Shown here piece after piece: positions 1-8,740 of a stretch of 64,000 nt of DNA (positions within the stretch are counted from its first letter, which is position 1; each line of letters opens with the position of its first letter). The stretch covers positions 2,170,001 through 2,234,000 of the forward strand of contig NZ_CP133018.1 in assembly GCF_030866785.1 (NCBI RefSeq). Direction: 5' to 3'. The position numbers and the translations under genes are program-made. The notes beneath the pieces were generated by a model that worked only from the letters and a program-made list of their open reading frames with translations, did no database searches and was not told where the DNA came from. The stretch is from Agromyces protaetiae (GTDB taxonomy: Bacteria; Actinomycetota; Actinomycetes; Actinomycetales; Microbacteriaceae).

Positions 1-460
1 CGTTGACGTAGTTGAAGTCCCAGGCCCACTGCTTGGCGATGACCTCGACCTTGACGTCGATGTCCTCCTCGGCGAAGCGCTCCTCGATCGCGGCCTGGTC
101 ACGCGCGGTGAACGCGAAGAAACCGAGCACGAGGATGAGCGGCACGATCGTGTAGAAGACCTCGATCGGCATGTTGTACCGCAGCTGCACCGGCAGGCCC
201 GTCTGACCGCGGCGGCGGCGGTAGGCGATGACCGCCCAGATGGTGAGGCCCCACGTGATGACGCCGACGACGAGCAGCACGATCCACGACGTGACCCACA
301 GGCCGGAGATGCGCTCGGTGTGGTTCGTGACCGGCGGCTGGCCTTCCTCGAATCCCGGCAGGAACCCGTTCAGCTGGGCCTGCGTGCAGCCCGCGAGAAC
401 GAGGCTGAGTGTCGCTGCGATCGGGACAGCAGCCCATCGGAGACGGCGATTGTGGCGCAC
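1..460 (-). CDS. ctaC: Cytochrome c oxidase subunit II, 5' portion (runs off the window)
   Basis: This is the membrane-anchored, copper-binding subunit II of the aa3 oxidase, which passes electrons from cytochrome c or bc1 to subunit I. Only the first 153 codons are present. A GTG start at 460 is chosen because it opens a lipoprotein signal with lipobox LAGC at residues 22-25 and has AAAGG just upstream. Two transmembrane helices follow: one from about residue 48 ending in a basic YRRRR stretch, and one after MPIEVFYTIVP. The sequence then enters the cupredoxin domain at QWAWDFNYVN, the conserved Trp-rich segment; the CuA cysteines lie outside the window. A 19-bp palindrome sits 26 bases upstream of the start. 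Neighbouring erpA on the same strand is separated from it by a strong terminator, so ctaC is transcribed independently. Confidence 0.93.
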   Translation of the reverse strand, partial: MRHNRRLRWAAVPIAATLSLVLAGCTQAQLNGFLPGFEEGQPPVTNHTERISGLWVTSWIVLLVVGVITWGLTIWAVIAYRRRRGQTGLPVQLRYNMPIEVFYTIVPLILVLGFFAFTARDQAAIEERFAEEDIDVKVEVIAKQWAWDFNYVN

Positions 461-485
461 CGGTGACCTTTCGGGAGACTCGAAG

Positions 486-504
486 GCGCTTCACAGTGAA
501 GCGC
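486..504. promoter_or_regulatory. Perfect 19-bp palindrome in the ctaC leader
   Basis: The arms GCGCTTCAC and GTGAAGCGC flank a single central A. On the minus strand it lies between likely -10 hexamers (TAGGCT 524-519 or TAGACA 519-514) and the ctaC ribosome-binding region. It could therefore be an operator at the transcription start or a hairpin at the mRNA 5' end. No regulator can be named from sequence. Confidence 0.6.
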
Positions 505-625
505 GGTGATCGCTGTCTAGCCTACTCCGACTCCGAACCCCGGGTGTGCACGATGCGGCGGTGTGGCCGGCATTTCGGCACCGATTTCGCCGCGATCTGG
601 GGAAACTCCGCGTCCTTCGTGCATG

Positions 626-663
626 CAGAACGGGGAGGTCGCGTCAGCGACCTCCCCGTTCTG
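626..663 (-). terminator. Strong terminator hairpin downstream of erpA-like gene
   Basis: A perfect 17-bp stem (626-642 with 647-663) closes on the 4-base loop GTCA. It begins 16 bases past the stop of the erpA-like gene and separates that gene from ctaC. There is no T-run, which is common for actinobacterial hairpin terminators. Confidence 0.85.
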
Positions 664-679
664 GAGAATACGATGCGGC

Positions 680-1030
680 TCAGTGGAACGAGTCACCGCA
701 CGCGCAGCTGCCCTGCGCGTTGGGGTTGTCGATGGTGAAGCCCTGCTTCTGGATCGTGTCCTCGAAGTCGATCGACGACCCGTCGAGGTAGGGCACGCTC
801 ATCTTGTCGACGACCACCTCGACGCCGTCGAAGTCGACGACGGCGTCGCCGTCGAGCAGGCGCTCGTCGAAGTACAGCTGGTAGATGAGGCCCGAGCAGC
901 CGCCGGGCTGCACGGCCACGCGCAGACGCAGGTCGTCGCGACCCTCTTGCGACAGCAGGCTGCGCACCTTCTCGGCGGCGGGCTCGGAGAGCAGGACGCC
1001 GTGGGCGGTCTCGGTGATGGTCTGGCTCAT
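680..1030 (-). CDS. erpA: A-type iron-sulfur cluster carrier protein (HesB/IscA/ErpA family)
   Basis: Small cytosolic carrier that accepts Fe-S clusters from the assembly scaffold and hands them to client enzymes. At 116 aa it has the family's normal length. The three cluster-ligand cysteines are visible: one in QPGGCSGLIY near residue 41 and two in the C-terminal CACG near residues 110-112. The ATG start at 1030 is preceded by GAGGAG, and a TATGAT hexamer at 1080-1075 is a plausible -10. In many actinobacteria this gene lies close to ctaC, as here. The name erpA follows common annotation practice; an IscA-type role cannot be separated from an ErpA role by sequence alone. Confidence 0.93.
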   Translation of the reverse strand: MSQTITETAHGVLLSEPAAEKVRSLLSQEGRDDLRLRVAVQPGGCSGLIYQLYFDERLLDGDAVVDFDGVEVVVDKMSVPYLDGSSIDFEDTIQKQGFTIDNPNAQGSCACGDSFH

Positions 1031-1136
1031 CTCACTCCTCGGAATTGCACGGGCCCTGACGGTGGTCGGCTTTCATCATACGCGCGCGGCGCCGTGAGCC
1101 GGCTGAATGGGCCGGCGGATGCCCCGGACGGCACCC

Positions 1137-2561
1137 TCACGGACGCCCGCGCCCGTTCAGCCGGGCGAGGAAGATCGCCTCGGCGAGCAGCGCACGCCGG
1201 AAGACGCCGAGGTGCAGGGACTCGTTCGGGCTGTGTGCGCGCGAGTCGGGGTCTTCGACCCCGGTCACGAGGATCTGCGCGCCCGGGAAGTCGCGGACCA
1301 GCTCGGCGATGAACGGGATCGAGCCGCCGACCCCGATCTCGACGGGCGGCACGCCCCAGGCCGCCTCCATCGCCGCGCGAGTCTCGGCCACGGCCCAACC
1401 GCTGGTGTCCACGAGGAAGGGCTGGCCGGCGTCGACGTCGTCGAACTCGAGCCTGGCGCCGAACGGCGCGTTCGCCTCGAGGTGCGTCTTGATGGCCTCG
1501 TACGCCTCGGCGGCGTCCTGCCCAGGTGCGATCCGCGCACTCACGCGGACCCTGACCGACGGCACCAGGGTGTTCGACGCGTTCGCCACGTCGGGCGCAT
1601 CGATGCCCGTGATCGTGATCGACGGTTCCGACCAGATCCGGGACAGGATCGCCCCGCGACCGATCGGCTCGACGCCGTCGAGGAGGCCGGTCTCGTCGCG
1701 GAGCTGCGTCTCGTCGTAGTCGGGCACCTCGAGCCCGGCCCCGCGCAGGCCCTCGACCGCGACCGCACCATCGGCCGCCCAGCACGTGTCGAGGAGACGC
1801 ACGGTCGCCATCATGGCGTCGGGCACCGCTCCCCCGAACATGCCCGAGTGGGAGGCGTGATCGAGCGTCGAGACCCGCAGGTTGAACGCGACCGCACCAC
1901 GGAGGGCGACGGTGAGCGCCGGCGTCGTGACATCCCAGTTGGTGGAGTCGGCGACGATGATCGCGTCGGCCTCGAGGACGTCGCGATGTTCGCGGAGGAA
2001 GGTCGCGAAGGACCGCGACAGGTACTCCTCCTCCCCCTCGATGAAGACGGACAGGCCGAGGTCGAGGTCGCCCACGACGGCGGAGAGCGCGCGGATGGCT
2101 CCCACGTGCGCCATGACACCGGCCTTGTCGTCGGCCGCGCCGCGCCCGTACAGGCGGTCGCCGCGCTGGGTCGGCTCGAACGGCGGCGTGTCCCAGTCGT
2201 CGTCCTTGCCGGCCGGCTGCACATCGTGATGCGCGTAGAGCAGCACGGTCGGACGACCGGCCCGTGGCGCGCGGTGCGCGATCACGGCCGGCTGCCCGAG
2301 CTCGTCCTCGCCCTCGATGGCGGCGCGTGCGACCTCGACCGTGTCGAAGACGCCCGTGCCGCGCAACAGCTCGGCGACGGCCTCGGCGCTCTCGGCGACG
2401 TGCGCCGGGTCGAACGCGGGCCACGACACCGAAGGGATCCGCACGAGACGCGCGAGGTCCGCGACCGTCGATGGGAAGCCCGCTTCGACGGCGGCGCGCA
2501 GCGCCGAGGTCGGATCGTCGGTGGGCGACGCGTCCTGCGGGGCAGAGGGGTGCTCGGTCAT
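1137..2561 (-). CDS. M20 family metallopeptidase (dipeptidase)
   Basis: Probable zinc-dependent dipeptidase of the M20 family, cleaving short peptides in the cytosol (474 aa). The metal-site signature HHDVQPAG, containing the first zinc ligand, is followed by YGRGAADDKAG, where an aspartate bridges the metals, and by the catalytic FIEGEEEY segment. A central lid or dimerisation domain precedes the C-terminal GGSIPF motif. The open frame continues upstream, but the start is set at ATG 2561: a TAAGAT hexamer ends 7 bases before it, giving a leaderless transcript, and the codons upstream belong to the opposite-strand DUF3043 gene. The two genes are divergent with back-to-back -10 elements. Exact substrate is unknown; the paralog group also includes succinyl-diaminopimelate desuccinylase-like enzymes. 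Confidence 0.9.
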   Translation of the reverse strand: MTEHPSAPQDASPTDDPTSALRAAVEAGFPSTVADLARLVRIPSVSWPAFDPAHVAESAEAVAELLRGTGVFDTVEVARAAIEGEDELGQPAVIAHRAPRAGRPTVLLYAHHDVQPAGKDDDWDTPPFEPTQRGDRLYGRGAADDKAGVMAHVGAIRALSAVVGDLDLGLSVFIEGEEEYLSRSFATFLREHRDVLEADAIIVADSTNWDVTTPALTVALRGAVAFNLRVSTLDHASHSGMFGGAVPDAMMATVRLLDTCWAADGAVAVEGLRGAGLEVPDYDETQLRDETGLLDGVEPIGRGAILSRIWSEPSITITGIDAPDVANASNTLVPSVRVRVSARIAPGQDAAEAYEAIKTHLEANAPFGARLEFDDVDAGQPFLVDTSGWAVAETRAAMEAAWGVPPVEIGVGGSIPFIAELVRDFPGAQILVTGVEDPDSRAHSPNESLHLGVFRRALLAEAIFLARLNGRGRP

Positions 2562-2598
2562 GCCGGTAATCTTAAGGTCTACCGATTCGAGGAATCCC

Positions 2599-3198
2599 GT
2601 GGCCAAGCACCCTGAGAACCAGACCCAGTCCCCCGCGCCCGACGAGCCCGAGACGCTCGAGGCGACCCAGGCCCGGCTCAAGCAGGCCGGCAAGGGCGTC
2701 CCCACGCCCACACGCGCCGAACGCGAGGCGGCGAACAAGCGCCCGCTCGTCCCGAACGACCGCAGGGAAGCGGCCAGGCAGGCGAAGGCGAAGCAGGCCG
2801 AGCACCGCGAGAAGGTGCGCATCGGCATGGCGATGGGCGACGACAAGTACCTGCCCGCGCGCGACCGCGGTCCGCAGAAGCGCTTCGTGCGCGACTACGT
2901 CGACGCGCGCTTCAGCATCGGCGAGGTGCTCATCCCGGTCATGTTCCTCGTCATCGTGCTCACGCTCGTGCCGAGCTATGAGGTGCAGTCGATCGGCATC
3001 CTGGCGTTGTGGGCGTTCTTCCTCATCGCGGTGATCGACGTGATCATCCTCGGCGCATTGGTCACCCGCAAGGTGCGCGCGAAGTTCGGCGCCGACCGCG
3101 CCGAGAAGGTGCGCTGGTACTCGGCCATGCGCGCGCTCCAGCTGCGCCCGCTGCGTCTGCCCAAGCCGCAGGTCAAGTACGGCCAGTGGCCGTCCTGA
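2599..3198 (+). CDS. DUF3043 domain membrane protein
   Basis: Conserved actinobacterial protein of unknown function (199 aa). A GTG start at 2599 preceded by AGGA is preferred. The first ~95 residues are charged and rich in Lys, Arg, Glu and Pro, including LVPNDRREAARQAKAK. Two hydrophobic helices follow (about residues 110-130 and 135-157), then a basic cytoplasmic tail containing WYSAMRALQLRPLRLPKP. This is the typical DUF3043 layout. It is divergent from the dipeptidase gene; a -10-like TAAGGT at 2574-2579 overlaps the dipeptidase promoter. No function can be assigned. Confidence 0.88.
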   Translation: MAKHPENQTQSPAPDEPETLEATQARLKQAGKGVPTPTRAEREAANKRPLVPNDRREAARQAKAKQAEHREKVRIGMAMGDDKYLPARDRGPQKRFVRDYVDARFSIGEVLIPVMFLVIVLTLVPSYEVQSIGILALWAFFLIAVIDVIILGALVTRKVRAKFGADRAEKVRWYSAMRALQLRPLRLPKPQVKYGQWPS

Positions 3199-3216
3199 TC
3201 CGCGATACAGAAGCCG

Positions 3217-4371
3217 TCAGCGCGCGTAGGCGCCGAACCTGAGCAGCGGCACGCGCGACTCCTCGTCGGTCAGCGACCCGTGCTGGCCGATCATGCGCTC
3301 GGCTCTACGGTCGGGCTCGCGCGTGTCGTAGTAGGCGATGCTCGAGCGGGCCGCCACGAGCAGGTCCGCGATCCGCGGTCGCACAGCGTCATCGACCTGA
3401 CCGAACAGACCGGCGTCGATGGCCTCGTCGCGGGTGAGCACCCAGGCCCGGGATCCTTCCGACTCGCGCCAGCGCGCGACGATCGCGGCGCGCTCACCGC
3501 TCGACGCGTCCGGTTCGAAGAAGAGCCCGAGGCAGCGCGGCTCGCCCGCCACATGGCGGATGCCGTCGACGAGGCCGGGATGCGCGTCGATGTGCACGTG
3601 GCGGTGCTCCGGCACGTCGAGCACGCCGTGATCGGCGGTGACGAGCAGGCCTGCGCCCCGAGGCATCCGCTTCGTGAACGCCGCGACCGCGGCGTCGACC
3701 TGCTCGAGCGCGGCGGTCCAGCGATCGGATTCCCAGCCGTGCGCGTGCGAGATCTGGTCGAGCTCGGGGATGTAGAGATAGACGAGTGCGCGGTCGACGT
3801 CGGTCACCAGGTCGAGCGCGGTCTCGAAGCGCGCCTCGATCGTGGCCTCAGGCCGATACTCCGCGCCGCGCAGCACGGCCCGCGTGAAGCCCGAGTCGGC
3901 GTATCGCGGCGCGCCCACCGCGAACGGCTGCAGCCCCGCGTCGCGCGCGGACTCGAAGAGCGGCCGCCGCCGTTGCCAGCCGTCGGGCAGGCCGCCGTGG
4001 TCCCAGGCGTTGAGCTGGTTCTCCAGGCGGTCGGTGCCGGGGACGAGCGTGCGGTACGCGACGAGCCCGTGCTCGCCCGGCGCCGCGCCGGTCGCGAACG
4101 TGGCGATCGCCGCGGCCGTGGTCGACGGGAACACCGTGCGGATGACGTCGCGCTTGCCGTAGGCGCCGGCCAGCACCCTGGCGTGACCGCGCCGTGCGGC
4201 GAGGTTGGCGGCGCCGAGTCCGTCCACGAGCACGACCACCGCGGACCTCGCGGCACCGAGTGCCAGCGGCCCGGACGCGCCGGATGCTCCGGTCACGCTC
4301 GCCACCGCGCTCGGCAACACCTCGGCAAGCCGCCGGGCGGAGTCGGCGGGCGCCGGTAGCATTGCTGGCAT
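3217..4371 (-). CDS. Alkaline-phosphatase-fold phosphodiesterase/nucleotide pyrophosphatase
   Basis: 384-aa member of the type I phosphodiesterase/nucleotide pyrophosphatase superfamily, two-metal enzymes that cleave phosphodiester or pyrophosphate bonds. Near the N terminus [12 protein letters not shown] carries the first metal-binding Asp, and the FPSTTAAA block about 40 residues later supplies the nucleophilic Thr. Further ligands are in [13 protein letters not shown] and TADHGVLD and in the following HVHIDAH segment. The reading frame extends far upstream, but ATG 4371 is supported by GAGACT ending 6 bases before it (leaderless geometry) and by homology beginning there. No signal peptide is evident. 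Substrate is unknown. It is divergent from the topoisomerase gene. Confidence 0.85.
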   Translation of the reverse strand: MPAMLPAPADSARRLAEVLPSAVASVTGASGASGPLALGAARSAVVVLVDGLGAANLAARRGHARVLAGAYGKRDVIRTVFPSTTAAAIATFATGAAPGEHGLVAYRTLVPGTDRLENQLNAWDHGGLPDGWQRRRPLFESARDAGLQPFAVGAPRYADSGFTRAVLRGAEYRPEATIEARFETALDLVTDVDRALVYLYIPELDQISHAHGWESDRWTAALEQVDAAVAAFTKRMPRGAGLLVTADHGVLDVPEHRHVHIDAHPGLVDGIRHVAGEPRCLGLFFEPDASSGERAAIVARWRESEGSRAWVLTRDEAIDAGLFGQVDDAVRPRIADLLVAARSSIAYYDTREPDRRAERMIGQHGSLTDEESRVPLLRFGAYAR

Positions 4372-4455
4372 CGCGCCAGTCTCGCACAGGCGCCGAGCCC
4401 CACCGCCCCGCGCGCCGCGCGACGACTTCGAACCGCAACGACCCTGAGAAGACGG

Positions 4456-6930
4456 ATGACCCCACCGAGCCCTGAGCCCACCCCGCCTGCGATCGCGGAA
4501 CGCATCGAAGACGTCGACGTCTCGGCAGAGATGCAGGGCTCCTTCCTCGAGTACGCCTACTCGGTCATCTACTCGCGAGCGCTCCCCGACGCCCGCGACG
4601 GCTTGAAGCCCGTGCAACGACGCATCCTCTACGGCATGACCGAGATGGGCCTGCGCCCCGACCGCGGCCATGTCAAGTCGTCGCGGGTCGTCGGCGAGGT
4701 CATGGGCAAGTACCACCCGCACGGCGACTCCGCGATCTACGACGCCCTCGTACGGCTCGCCCAGCCGTTCACCCTGCGCGTGCCCCTGGTCGACGGCCAC
4801 GGCAACTTCGGGTCCCTCGACGACGGGCCGGCGGCGTCGCGCTACACCGAGGCGCGCCTCGCCGCATCCGCCATCGCGATGGCCGACGGGCTCGACGAGG
4901 ACGTCGTCGACTTCGTGCCCAACTACGACAACGCGTTCATGCAGCCGTCGGTCATGCCGTCCGCGTTCCCGAACCTGCTGGTGAACGGCGCGAGCGGCAT
5001 CGCCGTGGGCATGGCGACGAACATGGCGCCGCACAACCTGCTCGAGGTCTCGCACGCGGCACGACACCTCATCCAGAACCCCGAGGCGACGCTCGACGAG
5101 CTCATGGAGTTCGTGCCCGGCCCCGACTTCCCGTCCGGCGGCACCATCGTCGGCCTCGACGGCGTGCGTGACGCGTACGCGACCGGTCGCGGGTCGTTCA
5201 AGACGCGTGCGAAGGTCTCGGTCGAGCAGCTCACCGCCCGCAAGAGCGGGCTCGTCGTCACCGAGCTGCCCTACCTCGTCGGCCCCGAGAAGGTCATCGA
5301 GAAGATCAAAGACGGCGTCAACGCGAAGAAGATCACGGGCATCTCGGACGTCGCCGACCTCACCGACCGCAAGCGCGGCATGCGTCTCGTGATCGGCATC
5401 AAGACGGGCTTCAACCCGCAGGCGGTGCTCGAGCAGCTCTACCGGCTCACGCCCCTCGAAGACGGCTTCTCCATCAACAACGTCGCCCTCGTCGACGGAC
5501 AGCCGCAGACGCTCGGGCTGCGCGAGCTGCTGCAGGTCTACATCGACCACCGGATCAAGGTGGTCACGCGCCGGTCGGAGTTCCGGCTCGCGCGTCGTCG
5601 CGAGCGGCTGCACCTCGTCGAGGGCCTGCTCATCGCGATCCTCGACATCGACGAGGTCATCCAGGTCATCCGCACGAGCGACGACACCGAGCAGGCGCGC
5701 AGCCGGCTCATGGAGGTCTTCGACCTCAGTCAGCTGCAGTCCGACTACATCCTCGAACTACGGCTGCGCCGGCTCACCCGGTTCTCGCGCATCGAGCTCG
5801 AGACCGAACGCGACGAGCTGCTCGCCGAGATCGGCCGGCTCGAAGAGCTCCTGGCGAACCCGCTGCGCATCCGCGCGCTCGTGTCCGACGAGCTCGAAGA
5901 GGTCGCCGAGCGGTTCGGCACCCCGCGTCGCACGCTGCTCACCGAGGGGCGCGCGCTCCCGGCTCGTTCCAGTGCGCGCGCGGCATCGGCCGCGTCGCTC
6001 GAGCATGCGGATGTCGCGTGCCGGGTGCTGCTCGGTGCCACGGGCCGCATCGCACGCGTCGACCAGGCCGAGGGCGCCGACGAGCTCGTGGTCAGCGTGC
6101 CCACGCGCCGCACGAAGCACGATGCGGTCCGGTCGAGCCTCGACACCACGAGCCGGAGCGAGATCGGCGCGGTGACCACCCGCGGCCGCCTCATCCGCTT
6201 CTCCCCGCTCGATCTGCCCGCCCTCCCGGCGAACGCGCCACAGCTGGGCGCGGGCGTGCGCGTGGCCGAGTACCTGGGTCTCACCGACCGCTCCGAGCGG
6301 GTGCTCGCCGTGGTCTCGCTCGCGAGCGATCTGCCGATCGTGCTCGGCACCGCACAGGGCGTCGTGAAGCGCGTCGCGCCCGGCGGCTACCCGAACCGCC
6401 CCGATTTCGAGATCATCGCGCTGAAGCCCGGCGACGAGGTCGTCGGCGCCGCACAGGGCAGTGACGACGACGAGCTCGTGTTCATCGCCGGCGATGCGCA
6501 GTTGCTGCACTTCCCGGCGTCGTCGGTGCGCCCGCAGGGCGCGTCGGCGGGCGGCATGGCCGGCATCAAGCTCGCCCCGGACACGCGAGTCGTGGCGTTC
6601 TCCGCGATCCCGAAGGACCAGCTCGACGCGGCGGTCGTGGTCACGATCGCGGCGACGACCGACACCTTGCTCGGCGCCGATCCCGGTGCGGCGAAGGTCT
6701 CGGCGTTCTCGGAGTTCCCCGGCAAGGGCCGTGCCACGGGCGGTGTCCGCGCGCAGCGATTCCTGCGCGGGCAAGACGGTCTCGCGGTCGCGTGGGCCGG
6801 CCCCGGCCCGGCGCATGCGCTGGGTGCCGACGGTGCCGTACGGCCACTGCCCGAGACCCTCGCCAAGCGCGACGCATCCGGCGTGCCGATCGACGCCCCG
6901 GTCGCCTTCGTCGGCCGTCGCATCGGCTGA
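4456..6930 (+). CDS. parC: Topoisomerase IV-like subunit A (second GyrA/ParC paralog)
   Basis: DNA cleavage-and-rejoining subunit of a type II topoisomerase (824 aa). The N-terminal winged-helix region contains [20 protein letters not shown]. The catalytic tyrosine is Tyr130 in ASRYTEARL, which attacks DNA to form the covalent intermediate. Then come the tower and coiled-coil domains and a C-terminal beta-pinwheel region with degenerate blades from about residue 510. No clear GyrA-box is seen, which favours topo IV over gyrase. The partner B subunit is encoded at 8741-10819 on the other strand. Genomes of this group also carry a gyrA/gyrB pair near oriC, so this is probably the decatenase. 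The symbol is by analogy. Confidence 0.88.
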   Translation: MTPPSPEPTPPAIAERIEDVDVSAEMQGSFLEYAYSVIYSRALPDARDGLKPVQRRILYGMTEMGLRPDRGHVKSSRVVGEVMGKYHPHGDSAIYDALVRLAQPFTLRVPLVDGHGNFGSLDDGPAASRYTEARLAASAIAMADGLDEDVVDFVPNYDNAFMQPSVMPSAFPNLLVNGASGIAVGMATNMAPHNLLEVSHAARHLIQNPEATLDELMEFVPGPDFPSGGTIVGLDGVRDAYATGRGSFKTRAKVSVEQLTARKSGLVVTELPYLVGPEKVIEKIKDGVNAKKITGISDVADLTDRKRGMRLVIGIKTGFNPQAVLEQLYRLTPLEDGFSINNVALVDGQPQTLGLRELLQVYIDHRIKVVTRRSEFRLARRRERLHLVEGLLIAILDIDEVIQVIRTSDDTEQARSRLMEVFDLSQLQSDYILELRLRRLTRFSRIELETERDELLAEIGRLEELLANPLRIRALVSDELEEVAERFGTPRRTLLTEGRALPARSSARAASAASLEHADVACRVLLGATGRIARVDQAEGADELVVSVPTRRTKHDAVRSSLDTTSRSEIGAVTTRGRLIRFSPLDLPALPANAPQLGAGVRVAEYLGLTDRSERVLAVVSLASDLPIVLGTAQGVVKRVAPGGYPNRPDFEIIALKPGDEVVGAAQGSDDDELVFIAGDAQLLHFPASSVRPQGASAGGMAGIKLAPDTRVVAFSAIPKDQLDAAVVVTIAATTDTLLGADPGAAKVSAFSEFPGKGRATGGVRAQRFLRGQDGLAVAWAGPGPAHALGADGAVRPLPETLAKRDASGVPIDAPVAFVGRRIG

Positions 6931-6959
6931 CCCCGCACGCGACCGCCAGTGTCGCCGCC

Positions 6960-7082
6960 CGAACGCACCCATCGGTCGCCGGCGGCAGACCGTTCGCGCG
7001 ACCTCGCGTCCCGGTGTCGCACGAACGCACCCATCGGTCGCCGGCGGCAGACCGTTCGCGCGACCTCGCGCCCCGGTGTCGC
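6960..7082. repeat. 62-bp tandem duplication in the parC-FAD oxidoreductase gap
   Basis: Two copies of a 61-base unit (6960-7020 and 7022-7082) lie in tandem with a 62-base period and one mismatch (T at 7009 versus C). A degenerate third relative may lie at about 7200-7257, sharing the CGAACGC start and the GCGCGACCTCGC/CCGGTGT end. The whole 6931-7347 gap has no supportable gene; apart from these repeats nothing is recognised. Confidence 0.85.
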
Positions 7083-7347
7083 GCACGGCAGCGCCCGCGA
7101 CGATCTCGTGCGACCCCATCACGGCGAGTCGCTCGCTCGCACGCTTCCGCCACGGGTCGGCGTGCGTTCGCGTGGCGGCATGTCACATGTATCGCTCGAA
7201 CGAACGCCTCGCGTTCTGGTTGAGATCCATATGCGCGACCTCGCCGTCCGGTGTGTCTTGACGTCGTGGCCGCAGGGTGGCATGTTCGGGCCTGGCCGTG
7301 CCGACCGAGCGGGGGCGGCCGCGCAACGAAGGCGTGCGGGGTGGTCG

Positions 7348-8682
7348 ATGACGGGGCAAACACTTCGGAACAGGGTCGAGGGGGCCGTGCTCGAGCCGGG
7401 CGAGCCCGGCTATGACGCCGCACGCGCGGTGTGGAACGGCATGATCGATCGCCGGCCGCGGTACATCGTGCAGTGCACGAGCGCGGCCGACGTCGTCGAA
7501 GCGGTGCGCTTCGCGACCGAACACCAGCTCGCGATCGGTGTCCGATGCGGCGGGCACGCCATCACCGGGCATGCCGTGCCCGATGGCGGGCTCATGATCG
7601 ATCTTCGCCCGATGGGCGCGGTGACGGTGGATCCGGTCGCTCGCCGAGCTCGCGTGCAGGGCGGTGCACTGCTGGGCGCCCTCGACCGTGCCTCGCAGGC
7701 GCACGGGCTCGCGACCACGGCCGGCAACGTGTCGCACACCGGCGTCGGCGGGCTCACGCTCGGCGGCGGCATGGGCTGGCTCGCCCGCCGGTTGGGCCTC
7801 GCCTGCGATACGGTCACCTCGTTCGAGGTCGTGACGGCGGCGGGCGAGATCCTCCGCGTCGACCGCGAACACCACCCTGAGCTGTTCTGGGGCCTGCGGG
7901 GCGGGGGCGGCAACTTCGGGGTGGTCACCGAGTTCGAGTTCGCGTTGAGCCCGGAACCGGGTCAGGCGCTCTCGGTGGAGTTCCTGCTGCCCGTCGCCGC
8001 CGCGCCCGGCGCGATGCGCGCCTGGCGGGATCTCGGCACGCACGCCGATCGCCGCGCGACCTGGAATGCGACCATCGACGGTTCGGCCGTCTCACTCGGA
8101 TTCGTGTGGGTCGGCGACCCCGAGCCGGGTACGAAGGTCGCCGATCAGCTCGACGACGCGCTGACCGCCGTCGGTGCTGCGCCTCAGCGGGTCGTCGAGC
8201 CGCTGACGTACCTGCAGCTCCAGACGCGGGAGGACGACACCGAGGCGCACGCGTGGCGGCGCTATTGGAAGGGCCACTACTTCACCGAGCTCGTCGATGA
8301 GGCCATCGACGCGATCCTGGACCGTCGCGCGCCCGACCTGCCGAACGTGAGCCTGCAGGCCTACGGCGGGGCGATCTCCGACGTGCCGGCCGAGGCCACG
8401 GCGTTCGCGCGGCGCGACACGGCGTTCGAGTTCGTCGCCGCGTCACGCTGGGATGATCCGGTCGACGACGACGCACTGATGACGGCGGCACGCCGGTACG
8501 CCGCCACGCTCGAACCGTATGCGAGCGGCGCCTACGTGAACGCGCTCAGCGACGACGGAGCGCCGGGCGTGCGGCGCGCGTACCCGCCGGCACACCTCGC
8601 GCGGCTTCGCGCGCTCAAGCGGCGGTACGACCCGGGGAACGTGTTCCACCTCAATCAGAACATCACACCCGCCGACGCCTGA
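7348..8682 (+). CDS. FAD-binding oxidoreductase, PCMH/berberine-bridge type
   Basis: Predicted flavoprotein oxidase (444 aa). The PCMH-type FAD domain covers about residues 30-205, with GGHAITGHAV providing the histidine typically used for covalent FAD attachment. In NVSHTGVGGLTLGGGMG the position of the second, cysteinyl attachment of bicovalent members is not a cysteine, so single covalent linkage is expected. The C-terminal BBE domain ends with the typical YDPGNVFHLNQNI. ATG 7348 is chosen as the start of homology; the upstream frame is repeat DNA. The substrate is unknown (sugars, alkaloids or phenolics in relatives). It sits between the two topoisomerase genes without an obvious functional link. 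Confidence 0.88.
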   Translation: MTGQTLRNRVEGAVLEPGEPGYDAARAVWNGMIDRRPRYIVQCTSAADVVEAVRFATEHQLAIGVRCGGHAITGHAVPDGGLMIDLRPMGAVTVDPVARRARVQGGALLGALDRASQAHGLATTAGNVSHTGVGGLTLGGGMGWLARRLGLACDTVTSFEVVTAAGEILRVDREHHPELFWGLRGGGGNFGVVTEFEFALSPEPGQALSVEFLLPVAAAPGAMRAWRDLGTHADRRATWNATIDGSAVSLGFVWVGDPEPGTKVADQLDDALTAVGAAPQRVVEPLTYLQLQTREDDTEAHAWRRYWKGHYFTELVDEAIDAILDRRAPDLPNVSLQAYGGAISDVPAEATAFARRDTAFEFVAASRWDDPVDDDALMTAARRYAATLEPYASGAYVNALSDDGAPGVRRAYPPAHLARLRALKRRYDPGNVFHLNQNITPADA

Positions 8683-8740
8683 CCGGCTCCGCGCGGCCGG
8701 CCCCGCCGGATCTCGGGCGCAAGCTGTCGTGCGCCGGCGC

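Noticed and set aside
1027..2615. Several 460-500-codon frames across the dipeptidase gene on both strands
   Set aside because: High GC suppresses stop codons; only the frame with the M20 motifs is supported.
6960..7082. Possible CRISPR or coding repeat
   Set aside because: Only two 61-base copies without spacers; the period of 62 does not keep a reading frame and no RBS fits.
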